DNA from: an uncultured Eubacteriales bacterium
Lineage (GTDB): Bacteria > Bacillota > Clostridia > Lachnospirales > Lachnospiraceae
Length of the DNA: 64,000 nucleotides
NCBI GenBank assembly: GCA_900539455.1
Contig: UQCD01000001.1
Location: 124,001-188,000, forward strand
Direction of reading: 5' to 3'
Positions 17,699 through 26,266 of this stretch are shown here, piece after piece. The number at the start of each line of letters is the position of its first letter. The stretch's first letter is position 1. Under the pieces are notes generated by a model that worked only from the letters and a program-made list of their open reading frames with translations, ran no database searches and was not told the DNA's origin. The position numbers and the translations under genes are program-made.

Positions 17699-18778
17699 CT
17701 ATCCTATTGATGACATTATATTTGCAAGTGGAAGCATTACAGCAATTAAAATTCCACCTATGATTATTGACATAATTGCAACTAAGGTTGGCTCAATAAC
17801 AGAAACTATTTTTTCAATACTTTCTGTTACCTCCTCCTCATACTTATCGGAAATCTTTTTCATAACACTATCTAATGCACCTGCCTTATATCCTACTCCT
17901 ATCATTCTATTTGTAATTCCGTCAAAAATTTCAATCTCTGTAAGACTTTCAGAAATATCCTTACCCTCTGCCACTAATTTCTGACATTTAACTATTTTTT
18001 CTTTGGTATATTCCTCTGATACTATTTCTGGAGCAAGCTCAAGTGCTTTTTCAAGAGAATAACCACTTGAAAGCATCATAGACATTACTGAAGAAAAGCT
18101 TGCTGAGGACATTTTCATTGAAATTTTCTTAATAAATGGCAATTTACCAAATACCTTTAAAACTTTATTTCCATAGCCTAGCTTTACAATGAAATATATT
18201 GCTATTACTATAACAAGAATAACTAAGGTCACTCCAAAGACAATATAGCCTAGCGTTTTTGCCATAGACATAATAGCTCTTCCATTACTTGACATATCTG
18301 TACCTAGATTTTTAAATATTTCCTCAAAAATAGGAAGGATACGGGTAACTATAAGTACAGCTACAGCACTCATCATACAAAGCAGCACTATAGGATAGGA
18401 TATAGCAGCTTTTACAGCCTTTTTCGTTCTGTCTGCCTTTGTATAATATGTATTTAAGGACTTTAGAACATCATCCAGTTTTCCTGTTTCTTCGCCTATA
18501 TTAATCATATTGACCATATATTTTGGGAAAATATCTATATCCTTTATGGCATAATATAAAGAGCCTTGCTTTAACAGGCTTTTACTAATACCTTCAAATA
18601 TTTCCCTTGCATTGTCATTTTCTGCTTCCTTTGCAAGTGTTTCAAACCCGTCATACAAAGGAATACCAGCCTCTAAAATAAGGAAAACCTGGTCGCAAAA
18701 TAACGCTAGCTCCTCTGCTGATAATTCTATGTTTCTTTTACTTTTTTTATTTTTTGTATTTGTATTGCTACTGCTCAT
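17699..18778 (-). CDS. PilC/GspF-type inner-membrane platform protein
   Basis: This 359-residue protein has two copies of the GspF/PilC domain (FCDQVFLILEAGIPLYDGFETLA at about residue 28, and SASFSSVMSMMLSSGYSLEKALELA at about 225) and three membrane spans, the last near the C-terminus (IMSIIIGGILIAVMLPLANIM). Platform proteins of this family couple the cytoplasmic ATPase to subunit assembly in type IV pili and type II secretion. Length is slightly shorter than the usual 400 because the N-terminal extension is reduced. It is first in the operon after the transglutaminase gene. Confidence 0.93.
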   Translation of the reverse strand: MSSSNTNTKNKKSKRNIELSAEELALFCDQVFLILEAGIPLYDGFETLAKEAENDNAREIFEGISKSLLKQGSLYYAIKDIDIFPKYMVNMINIGEETGKLDDVLKSLNTYYTKADRTKKAVKAAISYPIVLLCMMSAVAVLIVTRILPIFEEIFKNLGTDMSSNGRAIMSMAKTLGYIVFGVTLVILVIVIAIYFIVKLGYGNKVLKVFGKLPFIKKISMKMSSASFSSVMSMMLSSGYSLEKALELAPEIVSEEYTKEKIVKCQKLVAEGKDISESLTEIEIFDGITNRMIGVGYKAGALDSVMKKISDKYEEEVTESIEKIVSVIEPTLVAIMSIIIGGILIAVMLPLANIMSSIG

Positions 18779-18794
18779 AATTCCTCCTGATATA

Positions 18795-19889
18795 CTAATA
18801 TTCTTTGTCGGTTACATATGATGAAGCACTTCCACCAGTTGATTTAATACACGCATCAAACAAATGCCACGCACCTGCGTAATATACCTGATTCCAAGCG
18901 TGATAGGTTGCTCCGTTGTTTATATATCCATATACCATTTTACAAGGTATTCCCTGTACTCTTAGCATTGCCGCCACAAGGCTTGCATAATCTGTGCATA
19001 TTCCCTTTGCCGAAGTAAGGGTATTGTCAGGATACGGTACATAGCTTTTAATTGCACCAGATGTAACTGAGGCTGCCTTATTGTAATCGTAGGAAACATT
19101 TTTAGCCACATAGTCAACTATTCTATCAGCTATCGTCTGTTCATCCTCACCTTCGTATATTAATTCATAAGATCTTTGTGTGCTAAGAGAGCCATTGTAA
19201 AAGCTCACATAGGAGTTTGCATATAAATATGGATAGTTACCGTTTTCAAGGGTAACATTTATTTCTATTGTATTTTTATCATAGCCTAAGCCATTGGCTG
19301 CAATTTGTAATACCTGCACCTTGTATTTTCCATTTCCCATAGTAAGTGGGTAGGTTTCATAGCTTCCACCCTGCATTTTGTACTGTCGCATTACGGAATT
19401 GCAGGTAATCTGCACATATGTAGTCACTCCTGTAGTATTTTGCACCATAACATATCCGTTTTTAGTATTGCTATAGTCTATGTTGTAACCATTCATAGAT
19501 GAAACAAGCCTGTTTGATGTCTCCGGAGTTCTTATACTAAGTGGTCTATGCTTTCTTTGGTAGGTAGTTGTTTCTATAACAGTCGTAGGCTTTTGAGTCT
19601 GCAAAACTGTACTTGTGACCATTGGAGTTGTGGCTATACTTGAGTCAGTTTCTGTCTTTGCTGTAGTATTAGCAGAAGCTGTAGTTGTTTCCACCTGTCC
19701 TGTACTTTCTTCCTTCGTAGCAGGCTTTTGTGTAGTTACCTCTGCCTCGCTGCTATTTTTTACAGTAGTAGCTATTCCCTTGTAGGTGGTTTCATCACTC
19801 TTTGTTTTGCCACACCCTGTAGCCAGTAATACTAATAGAAAAGTCATTATGATTAAATATTTCTTATATCTTCTTACCATAATTTTCAC
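18795..19889 (-). CDS. Transglutaminase-like lipoprotein
   Basis: The 364-residue product is exported and lipid-anchored: a basic, hydrophobic signal ends in the lipobox LATGC with Cys26. A threonine-rich linker (about residues 30-120) follows, then a beta domain, then a transglutaminase core with the triad Cys298 (KGICTDYASL), His330 (TYHAWNQV) and Asp345 (WHLFDAC). Such proteins act as cell-surface proteases or cross-linkers rather than true transglutaminases in many bacteria. It is 16 bp upstream of the pilC-like gene on the same strand, so it is probably transcribed with the pilT cluster. A good promoter lies upstream. Confidence 0.9.
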   Translation of the reverse strand: MKIMVRRYKKYLIIMTFLLVLLATGCGKTKSDETTYKGIATTVKNSSEAEVTTQKPATKEESTGQVETTTASANTTAKTETDSSIATTPMVTSTVLQTQKPTTVIETTTYQRKHRPLSIRTPETSNRLVSSMNGYNIDYSNTKNGYVMVQNTTGVTTYVQITCNSVMRQYKMQGGSYETYPLTMGNGKYKVQVLQIAANGLGYDKNTIEINVTLENGNYPYLYANSYVSFYNGSLSTQRSYELIYEGEDEQTIADRIVDYVAKNVSYDYNKAASVTSGAIKSYVPYPDNTLTSAKGICTDYASLVAAMLRVQGIPCKMVYGYINNGATYHAWNQVYYAGAWHLFDACIKSTGGSASSYVTDKEY

Positions 19890-19910
19890 CTTTCTAATAT
19901 ATTCTCTTCA

Positions 19911-19950
19911 TTCTAAATATACTTTTCATTCTAAATATACTTTTCATTCT
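19911..19950. repeat. Tandem 18-bp repeats in the leader of the transglutaminase gene
   Basis: The unit CATTCTAAATATACTTTT is present twice in full plus a partial third copy between the promoter and the ribosome binding site. On the minus strand this lies in the 5' untranslated region. Its role is unknown. Confidence 0.8.
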
Positions 19951-19956
19951 TATATG

Positions 19957-19984
19957 ATTTTACTATATATATATTCTTTGTCAA
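19957..19984 (-). promoter_or_regulatory. Promoter for the transglutaminase/pilC/pilT cluster
   Basis: On the minus strand TTGACA (19984-19979) and TAAAAT (19962-19957) are 16 bp apart, the same arrangement as at the leuS leader. It lies about 68 bp upstream of the lipoprotein start codon. No other strong promoter was seen before the protease gene. Confidence 0.65.
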
Positions 19985-20161
19985 TCCACTTAAACATCAA
20001 CCCCTTAGGTAACAAAATTTTCCCAAATAAGAATATCCAATAATATTTTATAACAATTTACACTTTTTGTAACTAATTAATGTTTTTATATTTATTTTTT
20101 TGTAACCAAATAATGATTACCACATAGAATTGTATTGTAATTATTATTTGGAGGTTCATTT

Positions 20162-20383
20162 ATGAGCGATTTAACAGCAACAAACTGCTGCAACAATTCT
20201 TGTTCTAATTCAAGAGAAGGAGGAAATAATAGCTGCTTATTCTTAATCTTAATCCTTCTTTGCTGCGGCAACAATTCACTTTCAAACTCAAATGGTTGTG
20301 GTGGATGTGATAGCTGCTTATGGATTATTCTTCTTTTACTTTTCTGTGGCGGTAACAATGGCTGTGACGGTTTCTGCTTCTAA
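20162..20383 (+). CDS. Small cysteine-, glycine- and asparagine-rich protein (high-cysteine HCB type)
   Basis: The 73-residue protein begins MSDLTATNCCNNSC and contains about 15 cysteines grouped with Asn, Gly and Ser, separated by two very hydrophobic blocks (LFLILILLCC and LWIILLLLFC). It resembles proteins annotated in Clostridia as chorion class high-cysteine HCB protein 13, whose role is unknown. A strong ribosome binding site (TTGGAGG, 7 bp spacing) precedes the ATG and a strong terminator follows at 20411, which support expression. An open frame on the opposite strand over the same bases lacks these signals and is not called. Confidence 0.8.
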   Translation: MSDLTATNCCNNSCSNSREGGNNSCLFLILILLCCGNNSLSNSNGCGGCDSCLWIILLLLFCGGNNGCDGFCF

Positions 20384-20410
20384 GCTTTAGCCACATACTT
20401 ACCATTTAGT

Positions 20411-20460
20411 AAGACTGTTAGGGTAATCCTTTTTTAAGGAAGCCCTAACAGTCTTTTTTA
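20411..20460 (+). terminator. Rho-independent terminator after the high-cysteine gene
   Basis: A perfect 13-bp stem AAGACTGTTAGGG (20411-20423) pairs with CCCTAACAGTCTT (20443-20455), followed by TTTTT. It is 28 bp after the stop codon. Confidence 0.92.
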
Positions 20461-20542
20461 TCCACATTATGTTTATCTAAAATACAATTTGGAATAAACA
20501 AAAAATATCTGAATAAACTTTTAAAAAAACTTGAAGGTTAAT

Positions 20543-20917
20543 ATGAGTCATGAATCTATACCTATTACAGAATTTGATTCCCTAGTTTCGCCTAAGGAGC
20601 TAAATATAATAAAGGCTTCTCTGCCTTATATTAATGGAAATGGACAAAAATTTTTATCTGTTTTCGTTAAGCTTAGAGAGCTTACAAACACTATGAGGCT
20701 TATGGAGGATAATAATAGTCTTTCTATGTGTACCAATGATAATGATTCTAAAAATTTATCATCACTTATTGATGATATAAAAATATACTTAGACAAAAAG
20801 GAATTAGACACCATTAATACCTATATGAATACAATTAATACCATCAGTATGTATAATGAATATATGTCTGTATTTTCAAATTTTGATAACGGAGGTAATG
20901 GAGAAAGCAATGAATAA
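20543..20917 (+). CDS. Hypothetical helical protein, first of a plus-strand pair
   Basis: The product is 124 residues when started at the ATG at 20543, which has GAAGG at a suitable distance; a TTG 12 bp upstream is also in frame. It is mostly helical with the region SPKELNIIKASLPYINGNGQKFLSVFVKLREL near the N-terminus and no membrane segment or known motif. I do not recognise the family. It overlaps the next gene by 8 bp, so the two are translated together and probably act together. Confidence 0.7.
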   Translation: MSHESIPITEFDSLVSPKELNIIKASLPYINGNGQKFLSVFVKLRELTNTMRLMEDNNSLSMCTNDNDSKNLSSLIDDIKIYLDKKELDTINTYMNTINTISMYNEYMSVFSNFDNGGNGESNE

Positions 20918-21197
20918 TGATTGGGCTAAAAATCCAGTTCTTTCTAATATTGACCCGATGAAATTGCAAATATTAAATGAATTTGCTTCACAGGCTGAAA
21001 AGAAAAATTCTAATGAGCTTTTACCCTTTTTTATGGCTTCTATGAAAAACGCAAACTCTAAGGGAATTTCTTTTAACGACAATGAAACAGAATTAATACT
21101 AAATGTATTAAAGCAGCGAATGTCTAGTCAGGATATTAAAAAAATTGAAACTATAAGAAATCTTTCCCAAATAATTGCTGCCAAGAAAAAATCATAA
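20910..21197 (+). CDS. Hypothetical small protein, second of a plus-strand pair
   Basis: The frame is open from further upstream, but GGAG at 6 bp from the ATG at 20910 favours that start, giving 95 residues. The sequence DPMKLQILNEFASQAEKKNSNELLPFFMASMKNANSKGISF followed by ELILNVLKQRM suggests a small helical protein. The two genes of the pair share a loose pattern (a KLQIL/ELNII helix followed by a phenylalanine-rich helix), so they may be distant paralogues. It ends 6 bp before a strong bidirectional terminator. No function can be given. Confidence 0.7.
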   Translation: MNNDWAKNPVLSNIDPMKLQILNEFASQAEKKNSNELLPFFMASMKNANSKGISFNDNETELILNVLKQRMSSQDIKKIETIRNLSQIIAAKKKS

Positions 21198-21256
21198 AAA
21201 AGTACCAGATTTTATTTGGATTTACGGATTAATTCAAATAAAATCTGGTATTTTTA
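21198..21256. terminator. Bidirectional rho-independent terminator
   Basis: TACCAGATTTTATTTG (21203-21218) pairs perfectly with the complement at 21235-21250, with AAAAA before and TTTTT after. It serves the plus-strand gene ending at 21197 and the minus-strand gene ending at 21282. Confidence 0.92.
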
Positions 21257-21281
21257 CCAAGCCCTTTTCTAAGGGATTTTA

Positions 21282-21632
21282 TCAGCCCATCATAACAAGG
21301 TGCGCTATAGCTATATCGTTGTCATCTTCTGTGCTGCTATTTAAAGTAATAGCAATCATCATTATATAATCTTCTGCTAAAGAAAGTCTGCCTGCTATTT
21401 CCTTTACTGTAACACCATCACTCATTAATTCTCTAACATTTTTAACATCTTCTACAGTCTTTTTAAAAAGTGCATCATCTACATCTAAAAGCATAGAGTC
21501 TTCATAATCAAAGTCCGCATCTAAGCCTTCGCTTATATATGCCTCTAAATCCTTCACTTCATTTTCAGACTCCTTATAATTGTCATCAAGATATTCCCAA
21601 TCGTCTATACTGTTTTCTTTATCTAAGTTCAT
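21282..21632 (-). CDS. Small acidic protein with a helix-turn-helix-like segment, function unknown
   Basis: The 116-residue product has a strongly acidic N-terminal half (WEYLDDNYKESENEVKDLEAYISEG) and a C-terminal part, SDGVTVKEIAGRLSLAEDYIMMIAI, that reads like the helix-turn-helix of small regulators. It lacks the basic residues expected of a DNA-binding protein, so a protein-protein role is as likely. It lies 37 bp after the hexapeptide protein gene, so it may be in the same operon as glmS and topB. GAGGAT precedes the ATG. Confidence 0.68.
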   Translation of the reverse strand: MNLDKENSIDDWEYLDDNYKESENEVKDLEAYISEGLDADFDYEDSMLLDVDDALFKKTVEDVKNVRELMSDGVTVKEIAGRLSLAEDYIMMIAITLNSSTEDDNDIAIAHLVMMG

Positions 21633-21669
21633 ATAATTATCCTCAATTCTTTAATATAAGCTTTTTTAA

Positions 21670-22335
21670 CTAGAACTTTTCGGCAACCTCGCCTTGCTTT
21701 TTATAAATTGACTTTTCCTTTACATAGCCTCTGACCATAGATAATGGATAGATATTTGTTTCTTTTCCAATAATAGTGCCTGGATTAAGCACGCTGTTAC
21801 ATCCCACTTCAACATTATCACCTAAAATAGCACCCATTTTCTTCAAGCCGGTTTCTATTTTTTTGCCCTCTACATTTATTGTAACCAAGGTCTTATCTGA
21901 TTTTACATTTGAGGTAATAGACCCTGCCCCCATATGGGATTTAAAGCCTAATATGGAATCACCTACATAATTGTAATGTGGCACTTGAACATTGTTAAAT
22001 AATATTACATTTTTAAGCTCTGTAGAATTTCCTACAACAGTATTTTTTCCAACAACAGCATTACCTCTTATAAATGCACAATGCCTGATTTCAGCACCGG
22101 CATCTATAATTAATGGTCCATTAAGGCAGGCAGTTTTAGCTATTCTTGCACTATTATGCACCCAAATATTATCACCCAGCTGCTTGTATTCCTCTTTGTC
22201 TAAAGTTTTTCCAAGTTCTACAATATAGCTTCCAATATCCGGCAACACCTCAAAGGGATATACCTTTCCTTCAAAAATACCTGCAGCTATAGTATTTTCA
22301 CTTATATTTGAAAATAAAGCATTTATTTCTATCAT
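21670..22335 (-). CDS. Left-handed beta-helix (hexapeptide) protein related to GlmU-type acyltransferases
   Basis: The product (221 residues from the ATG at 22335; a GTG two codons upstream is less well placed relative to AGGTGG) has repeated hexapeptides such as IIDAGAEIRHCAFIRGNAVVGKNTVVG typical of left-handed beta-helix transferases. The part HYNYVGDSILGFKSHMGAGSITSNVKSD matches the conserved block of the GlmU acetyltransferase domain, and ILGDNVEVGCNSVLNPGTIIG follows. It has no N-terminal uridylyltransferase domain. Being 12 bp downstream of glmS suggests a role in UDP-GlcNAc or related sugar-nucleotide metabolism. Confidence 0.85.
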   Translation of the reverse strand: MIEINALFSNISENTIAAGIFEGKVYPFEVLPDIGSYIVELGKTLDKEEYKQLGDNIWVHNSARIAKTACLNGPLIIDAGAEIRHCAFIRGNAVVGKNTVVGNSTELKNVILFNNVQVPHYNYVGDSILGFKSHMGAGSITSNVKSDKTLVTINVEGKKIETGLKKMGAILGDNVEVGCNSVLNPGTIIGKETNIYPLSMVRGYVKEKSIYKKQGEVAEKF

Positions 22336-22346
22336 ATCCACACCAC

Positions 22347-24164
22347 CTACTCTACTGTAACTGATTTTGCTAAATTTCTAGGCTTATCTACATCGCAGCC
22401 CTTTAAAACCGAGGTGTAATATGCAATAAACTGAAGAGGTACTATAGCAAGTATCGGCATAAATATATCCTCTACCTTTGGTAATTTTATAAGGTGATCT
22501 GCTATATCCTTGCCTACTTCTACATCTTCAGCACAAATCATAGTAACATTTGCACCTCTGGATTTTACTTCCTTTACATTGCTAATAGTCTTTTCAATCA
22601 ATTCGCCTTGTGTAGCTACTGCTATTACAGGCATTTCCGAGGTAACAAGAGAAATTGTTCCATGTTTTAATTCGCCTGCTGCATATGCCTCTGAATGAAT
22701 ATAAGATATTTCCTTAAGTTTAAGAGAGCCTTCCATACTAAGTGCATAATCTAAGCCTCTGCCAATATATAAAAGACTTTGTGCATTGATTAATCTTGAT
22801 GCAATAAACTGACATCTGTCTTTAAGCTCAAGCACCTCATTTATTTTCTGTGGCATTTTCTCTAAGGTCTGTGTATATTTCTTGCACTCCTCTTCTGAAA
22901 TAATACCCTTTGCATAAGCAAGCTCAAAGGCAAGCAGATACATTATAGACATTTGCACCATATATGCCTTTGTAGAGGCAACTGATATTTCCGGACCAGC
23001 GTGAGTATATAAAACATAGTCAGACTCTCTGGCTATTGATGAGCCTTTAACATTAACAACTGATAAAGTAGCTGCACCTATTTTTTTTGCAAGCTGTAAT
23101 ACTGCTTTTGTATCTGCTGTTTCTCCAGACTGGGATATAAGTATAACTAAATCCTTACTTGATATAACCGGATTTCTATATCTAAACTCTGAGGCTATAT
23201 CTACAGTAACCTCTGTTCTTGCAACCTGCTCAATAATATATTTGCCAATTAAGCCAGCATGCATTGCTGTACCACAGGCAACAATAAATATCTTTTTAAA
23301 GCCTACAAGCATTTCTCTTGTAATTCCACATTCCTCTAAAAATGGCATTCCATCCATTATTCTAGGCATAATTGTAGTTCTAAAGGCAGTTGGCTGTTCG
23401 TGAATTTCCTTTAACATAAAATGCTCAAAGCCACCCTTTTCAGCAGCCTCCACATCCCAATCTGCGTGCTGTAATTCCTTTGTGATTTCCTTGCCATGAA
23501 TATCATATATATTTACAAAATCCTTTGTGATAACTGCAATTTCATCACTATCTAATAAATAATAATCCCTTGTATAAGCAATAATTGCCGGAACATCTGA
23601 GGCTATAAAGTTTTCGCCCTCTCCTACACCTATAATAAGCGGACAATCCTTTCTGACTGCATAAACAGTATCTGTATGATCTGCAAATATAATACCTAGG
23701 GCATAAGCACCTCTTATTTCACTTAATACCTTTTTAATGGTTTCTACAGGATTTCCTTCGTAGTAGTAGTCTAAAAGCTTTGCTACTGTTTCTGTATCTG
23801 TTTCAGAAATAAACTCATAGCCTTTGTCAATTAGAAACTGCTTAATATCCATATAGTTTTCAATAATTCCATTGTGTACTATTGAAACCTTTGCACTTCC
23901 ATGTGGATGTGAATTTATATCAGATGGCTCACCATGTGTTGCCCATCTTGTATGACCAATACCACACACACCCTGTGGCTTGTATTTTTTAAGCTTTCCT
24001 CTTAAATTGTCAAGTCTGCCCTGTGACTTTTCAGTAATAATTTTTCCATTTTCAAAAACTGCTATACCTGCTGAATCATAGCCCCTATATTCAAGCTTTG
24101 ATAATGACTCTACAAGCACATCAGCACAATCTCTGTATCCGGTATATCCAACTATTCCGCACAT
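22347..24164 (-). CDS. glmS: Glutamine-fructose-6-phosphate aminotransferase
   Basis: GlmS makes glucosamine-6-phosphate from fructose-6-phosphate and glutamine, the first step toward UDP-GlcNAc for peptidoglycan. The N-terminal Ntn glutaminase domain starts MCGIVGYTG with catalytic Cys2, and the two sugar isomerase (SIS) domains follow (LISQSGETADT and LYIGRGLDYALS). The C-terminus DKPRNLAKSVTVE is typical. The length of 605 residues is normal. Only 33 bp separate it from topB, so the glmS ribozyme leader seen in many Firmicutes is absent here. Confidence 0.97.
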   Translation of the reverse strand: MCGIVGYTGYRDCADVLVESLSKLEYRGYDSAGIAVFENGKIITEKSQGRLDNLRGKLKKYKPQGVCGIGHTRWATHGEPSDINSHPHGSAKVSIVHNGIIENYMDIKQFLIDKGYEFISETDTETVAKLLDYYYEGNPVETIKKVLSEIRGAYALGIIFADHTDTVYAVRKDCPLIIGVGEGENFIASDVPAIIAYTRDYYLLDSDEIAVITKDFVNIYDIHGKEITKELQHADWDVEAAEKGGFEHFMLKEIHEQPTAFRTTIMPRIMDGMPFLEECGITREMLVGFKKIFIVACGTAMHAGLIGKYIIEQVARTEVTVDIASEFRYRNPVISSKDLVILISQSGETADTKAVLQLAKKIGAATLSVVNVKGSSIARESDYVLYTHAGPEISVASTKAYMVQMSIMYLLAFELAYAKGIISEEECKKYTQTLEKMPQKINEVLELKDRCQFIASRLINAQSLLYIGRGLDYALSMEGSLKLKEISYIHSEAYAAGELKHGTISLVTSEMPVIAVATQGELIEKTISNVKEVKSRGANVTMICAEDVEVGKDIADHLIKLPKVEDIFMPILAIVPLQFIAYYTSVLKGCDVDKPRNLAKSVTVE

Positions 24165-24197
24165 AACTTTTCCTTTCCTGGCTGTATATAAATATTC

Positions 24198-26255
24198 TTA
24201 TTTTTTATAATATTCACTTGCTTTCATAAAATACTTATTAAGCTCATATTGATTATTAAGTCTTTTAACAACATTTACCCTATTTGTTACAAAGTTCTCC
24301 AGCTTATACATATACTCTTCTGAGGATATTGAGCCTTCTGAAACATATGTAAGACCTTTTTCCCAGCTTGCTGTAAGCTCAGGGTTTAAAAGCTGCTTAA
24401 TAGAGCAATCAACCACATCATATATCATTTCTCCCATTTGGGAAGGTGTAATAATCTGTGTTTTTATGTTTAGATTTATATATTTAATATTAACAAGCTT
24501 TTTTAATATTTCTGCTCTGGTAGCACTTGTTCCAATTCCACTTCCCTTGATTTGAGCTCTTAACTCCTCATCCTCAATAAGCTGTCCTGCATTTTCCATT
24601 GCAAGTATCATTGAACCGGAATTGTACCTCTTTGGTGGTGCTGTTTCCCCTTCTTTTATATTCAGCCCATTTAGTGGTACTATATCATTTTTCTTAAGTT
24701 TTTTCAACTGCTCAATAACATTCACATCAAGCTTTATATCGCCCTCATCGTTTTGGCTGCTGTCATCATTTTGTGCTTCCTCAGTCTTAGTATTTAAACT
24801 TTTGTCTGTTTCTTCATCTGGTCTTTTAATATTAGAAACCTTTAAATAGCCTTCCTCTATAAGCACCTTAAAGGAGGCATGGAAGTTTTCCATATATTTT
24901 TCCTCTATATTTGCTGAGGCGATAATTGAAACCTTCTGATAAACAGCAGGTGGATAAAAAATACTCAAAAACCTTCTGACAATTACCTGATAAACCTTTT
25001 TAGCTACAGGATTCAGGCTGTTTAACGCACCAAAGCCCTGTCCTGTAGGAATAATTGCATAATGGTCAGTAATTTGCTTGTCATTAACATATCTGGTCTT
25101 TGCAATATTTTTATAGGTGCCAGAGGTTAATATTTCCTCACAAAAGCCCTTAAACATTTCTAAGGATCTTAGACCATTTATATTTTTATTTATTTCTTTT
25201 GAAACAGCAGTAGATAAAACTCTGGCATCTGTTCTAGGATAGGTTACAAGCTTTTTTTCGTAAAGCTCCTGAGTAATTCTGAGTGTTTCATCAGGGCTTA
25301 TTTTAAACAGCTTTGAACATTCATTTTGAAGCTCTGCCAGATTAAATAAAAGTGGAGAATTTTTTGTTTCCTTCTTTTTTTCAATACCGGTAATGGTCAA
25401 ATCCTTTTGTGTCAGGCTATTTATAGAAGCTATCAGCTCCTCTGCCTTTTCCTTATCCTTAAAGCCGTTTTCCTTGTATAAATAAGGGGTTTCAAAATAT
25501 TTTGATTTTTCACAGACTCTCCACTCAGCATCAAAAGGAAAATCATTTACCTTTAGCGAAGCTATTACTCTATAAAAAGGTGTCTTTACAAAGCTTCTTA
25601 TTTCTCTTTCTCGTCTTACTACCATTCCTAAAACACAGGTCATAACCCTGCCCACAGAAACTACAGCCTTATCCAGCTTTAAGTAATTTTGAATACTTCT
25701 TCCGTATTTTAAGGTAAGTACCCTTGAAAAATTAATACCCATAAGGTAATCCTCTTTTGCTCTAAGATAAGCAGAAGCAGCAAGATTGTCGTATTCCTTT
25801 AAGTCCTTTGCTTCCCTTATTCCTCTGAGTATTTCCTCTTCTGTCTGGGAATCTATCCATACTCTTTTTCTTTCTTTTCCAGTAACCTTTGCCATTTGCT
25901 CCACAAGTCTGTATATGTACTCTCCTTCTCGTCCTGAGTCGGTGCAGACATATATTGTTGAAACATCTTCTCTGTTTAAAAGCCCACTAACTATGGCAAA
26001 CTGTTTTTTTACACTGTCAATAACCTGATATTTAAACTCCTTTGGCAAAAATGGTAAGGTTTCTAGTGACCATCTTTTTAATTTTTCATCATATACCTCT
26101 GGATAACTCATAGTAACCAGATGTCCTACACACCAGGTTACTACATACTGTTCATTTTCTGTGTATCCATCAGCTTTTTTTCCATTAATTTTAAGTGCCT
26201 TTATAAATTCCTGTGCTACACTTGGTTTTTCTGCTATAAATAATGACTTTGACAT
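24198..26255 (-). CDS. topB: DNA topoisomerase III
   Basis: This type IA topoisomerase relaxes negative supercoils and decatenates single-stranded links. It has the TOPRIM domain (IAEKPSVAQEF near the start and CTDSGREGEYIYR), the active-site tyrosine in LVTYPRTDARVLS, and a full set of type IA domains over 685 residues. An unusual low-complexity acidic insert (TDKSLNTKTEEAQNDDSSQNDE) lies around residue 490. There are no C-terminal zinc fingers. It lies between yfbR and glmS. Confidence 0.95.
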   Translation of the reverse strand: MSKSLFIAEKPSVAQEFIKALKINGKKADGYTENEQYVVTWCVGHLVTMSYPEVYDEKLKRWSLETLPFLPKEFKYQVIDSVKKQFAIVSGLLNREDVSTIYVCTDSGREGEYIYRLVEQMAKVTGKERKRVWIDSQTEEEILRGIREAKDLKEYDNLAASAYLRAKEDYLMGINFSRVLTLKYGRSIQNYLKLDKAVVSVGRVMTCVLGMVVRREREIRSFVKTPFYRVIASLKVNDFPFDAEWRVCEKSKYFETPYLYKENGFKDKEKAEELIASINSLTQKDLTITGIEKKKETKNSPLLFNLAELQNECSKLFKISPDETLRITQELYEKKLVTYPRTDARVLSTAVSKEINKNINGLRSLEMFKGFCEEILTSGTYKNIAKTRYVNDKQITDHYAIIPTGQGFGALNSLNPVAKKVYQVIVRRFLSIFYPPAVYQKVSIIASANIEEKYMENFHASFKVLIEEGYLKVSNIKRPDEETDKSLNTKTEEAQNDDSSQNDEGDIKLDVNVIEQLKKLKKNDIVPLNGLNIKEGETAPPKRYNSGSMILAMENAGQLIEDEELRAQIKGSGIGTSATRAEILKKLVNIKYINLNIKTQIITPSQMGEMIYDVVDCSIKQLLNPELTASWEKGLTYVSEGSISSEEYMYKLENFVTNRVNVVKRLNNQYELNKYFMKASEYYKK

Positions 26256-26266
26256 ATAATACCTTC

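Noticed and set aside
20092..20358. 88-codon minus-strand frame over the high-cysteine gene
   Set aside because: It is opposite a gene with a clear ribosome binding site and terminator, and its product (Pro/Lys/Gln-rich) looks like an antisense translation.
24165..24197. glmS ribozyme upstream of glmS
   Set aside because: Only 33 bp separate glmS from topB, which is too short for the ribozyme.
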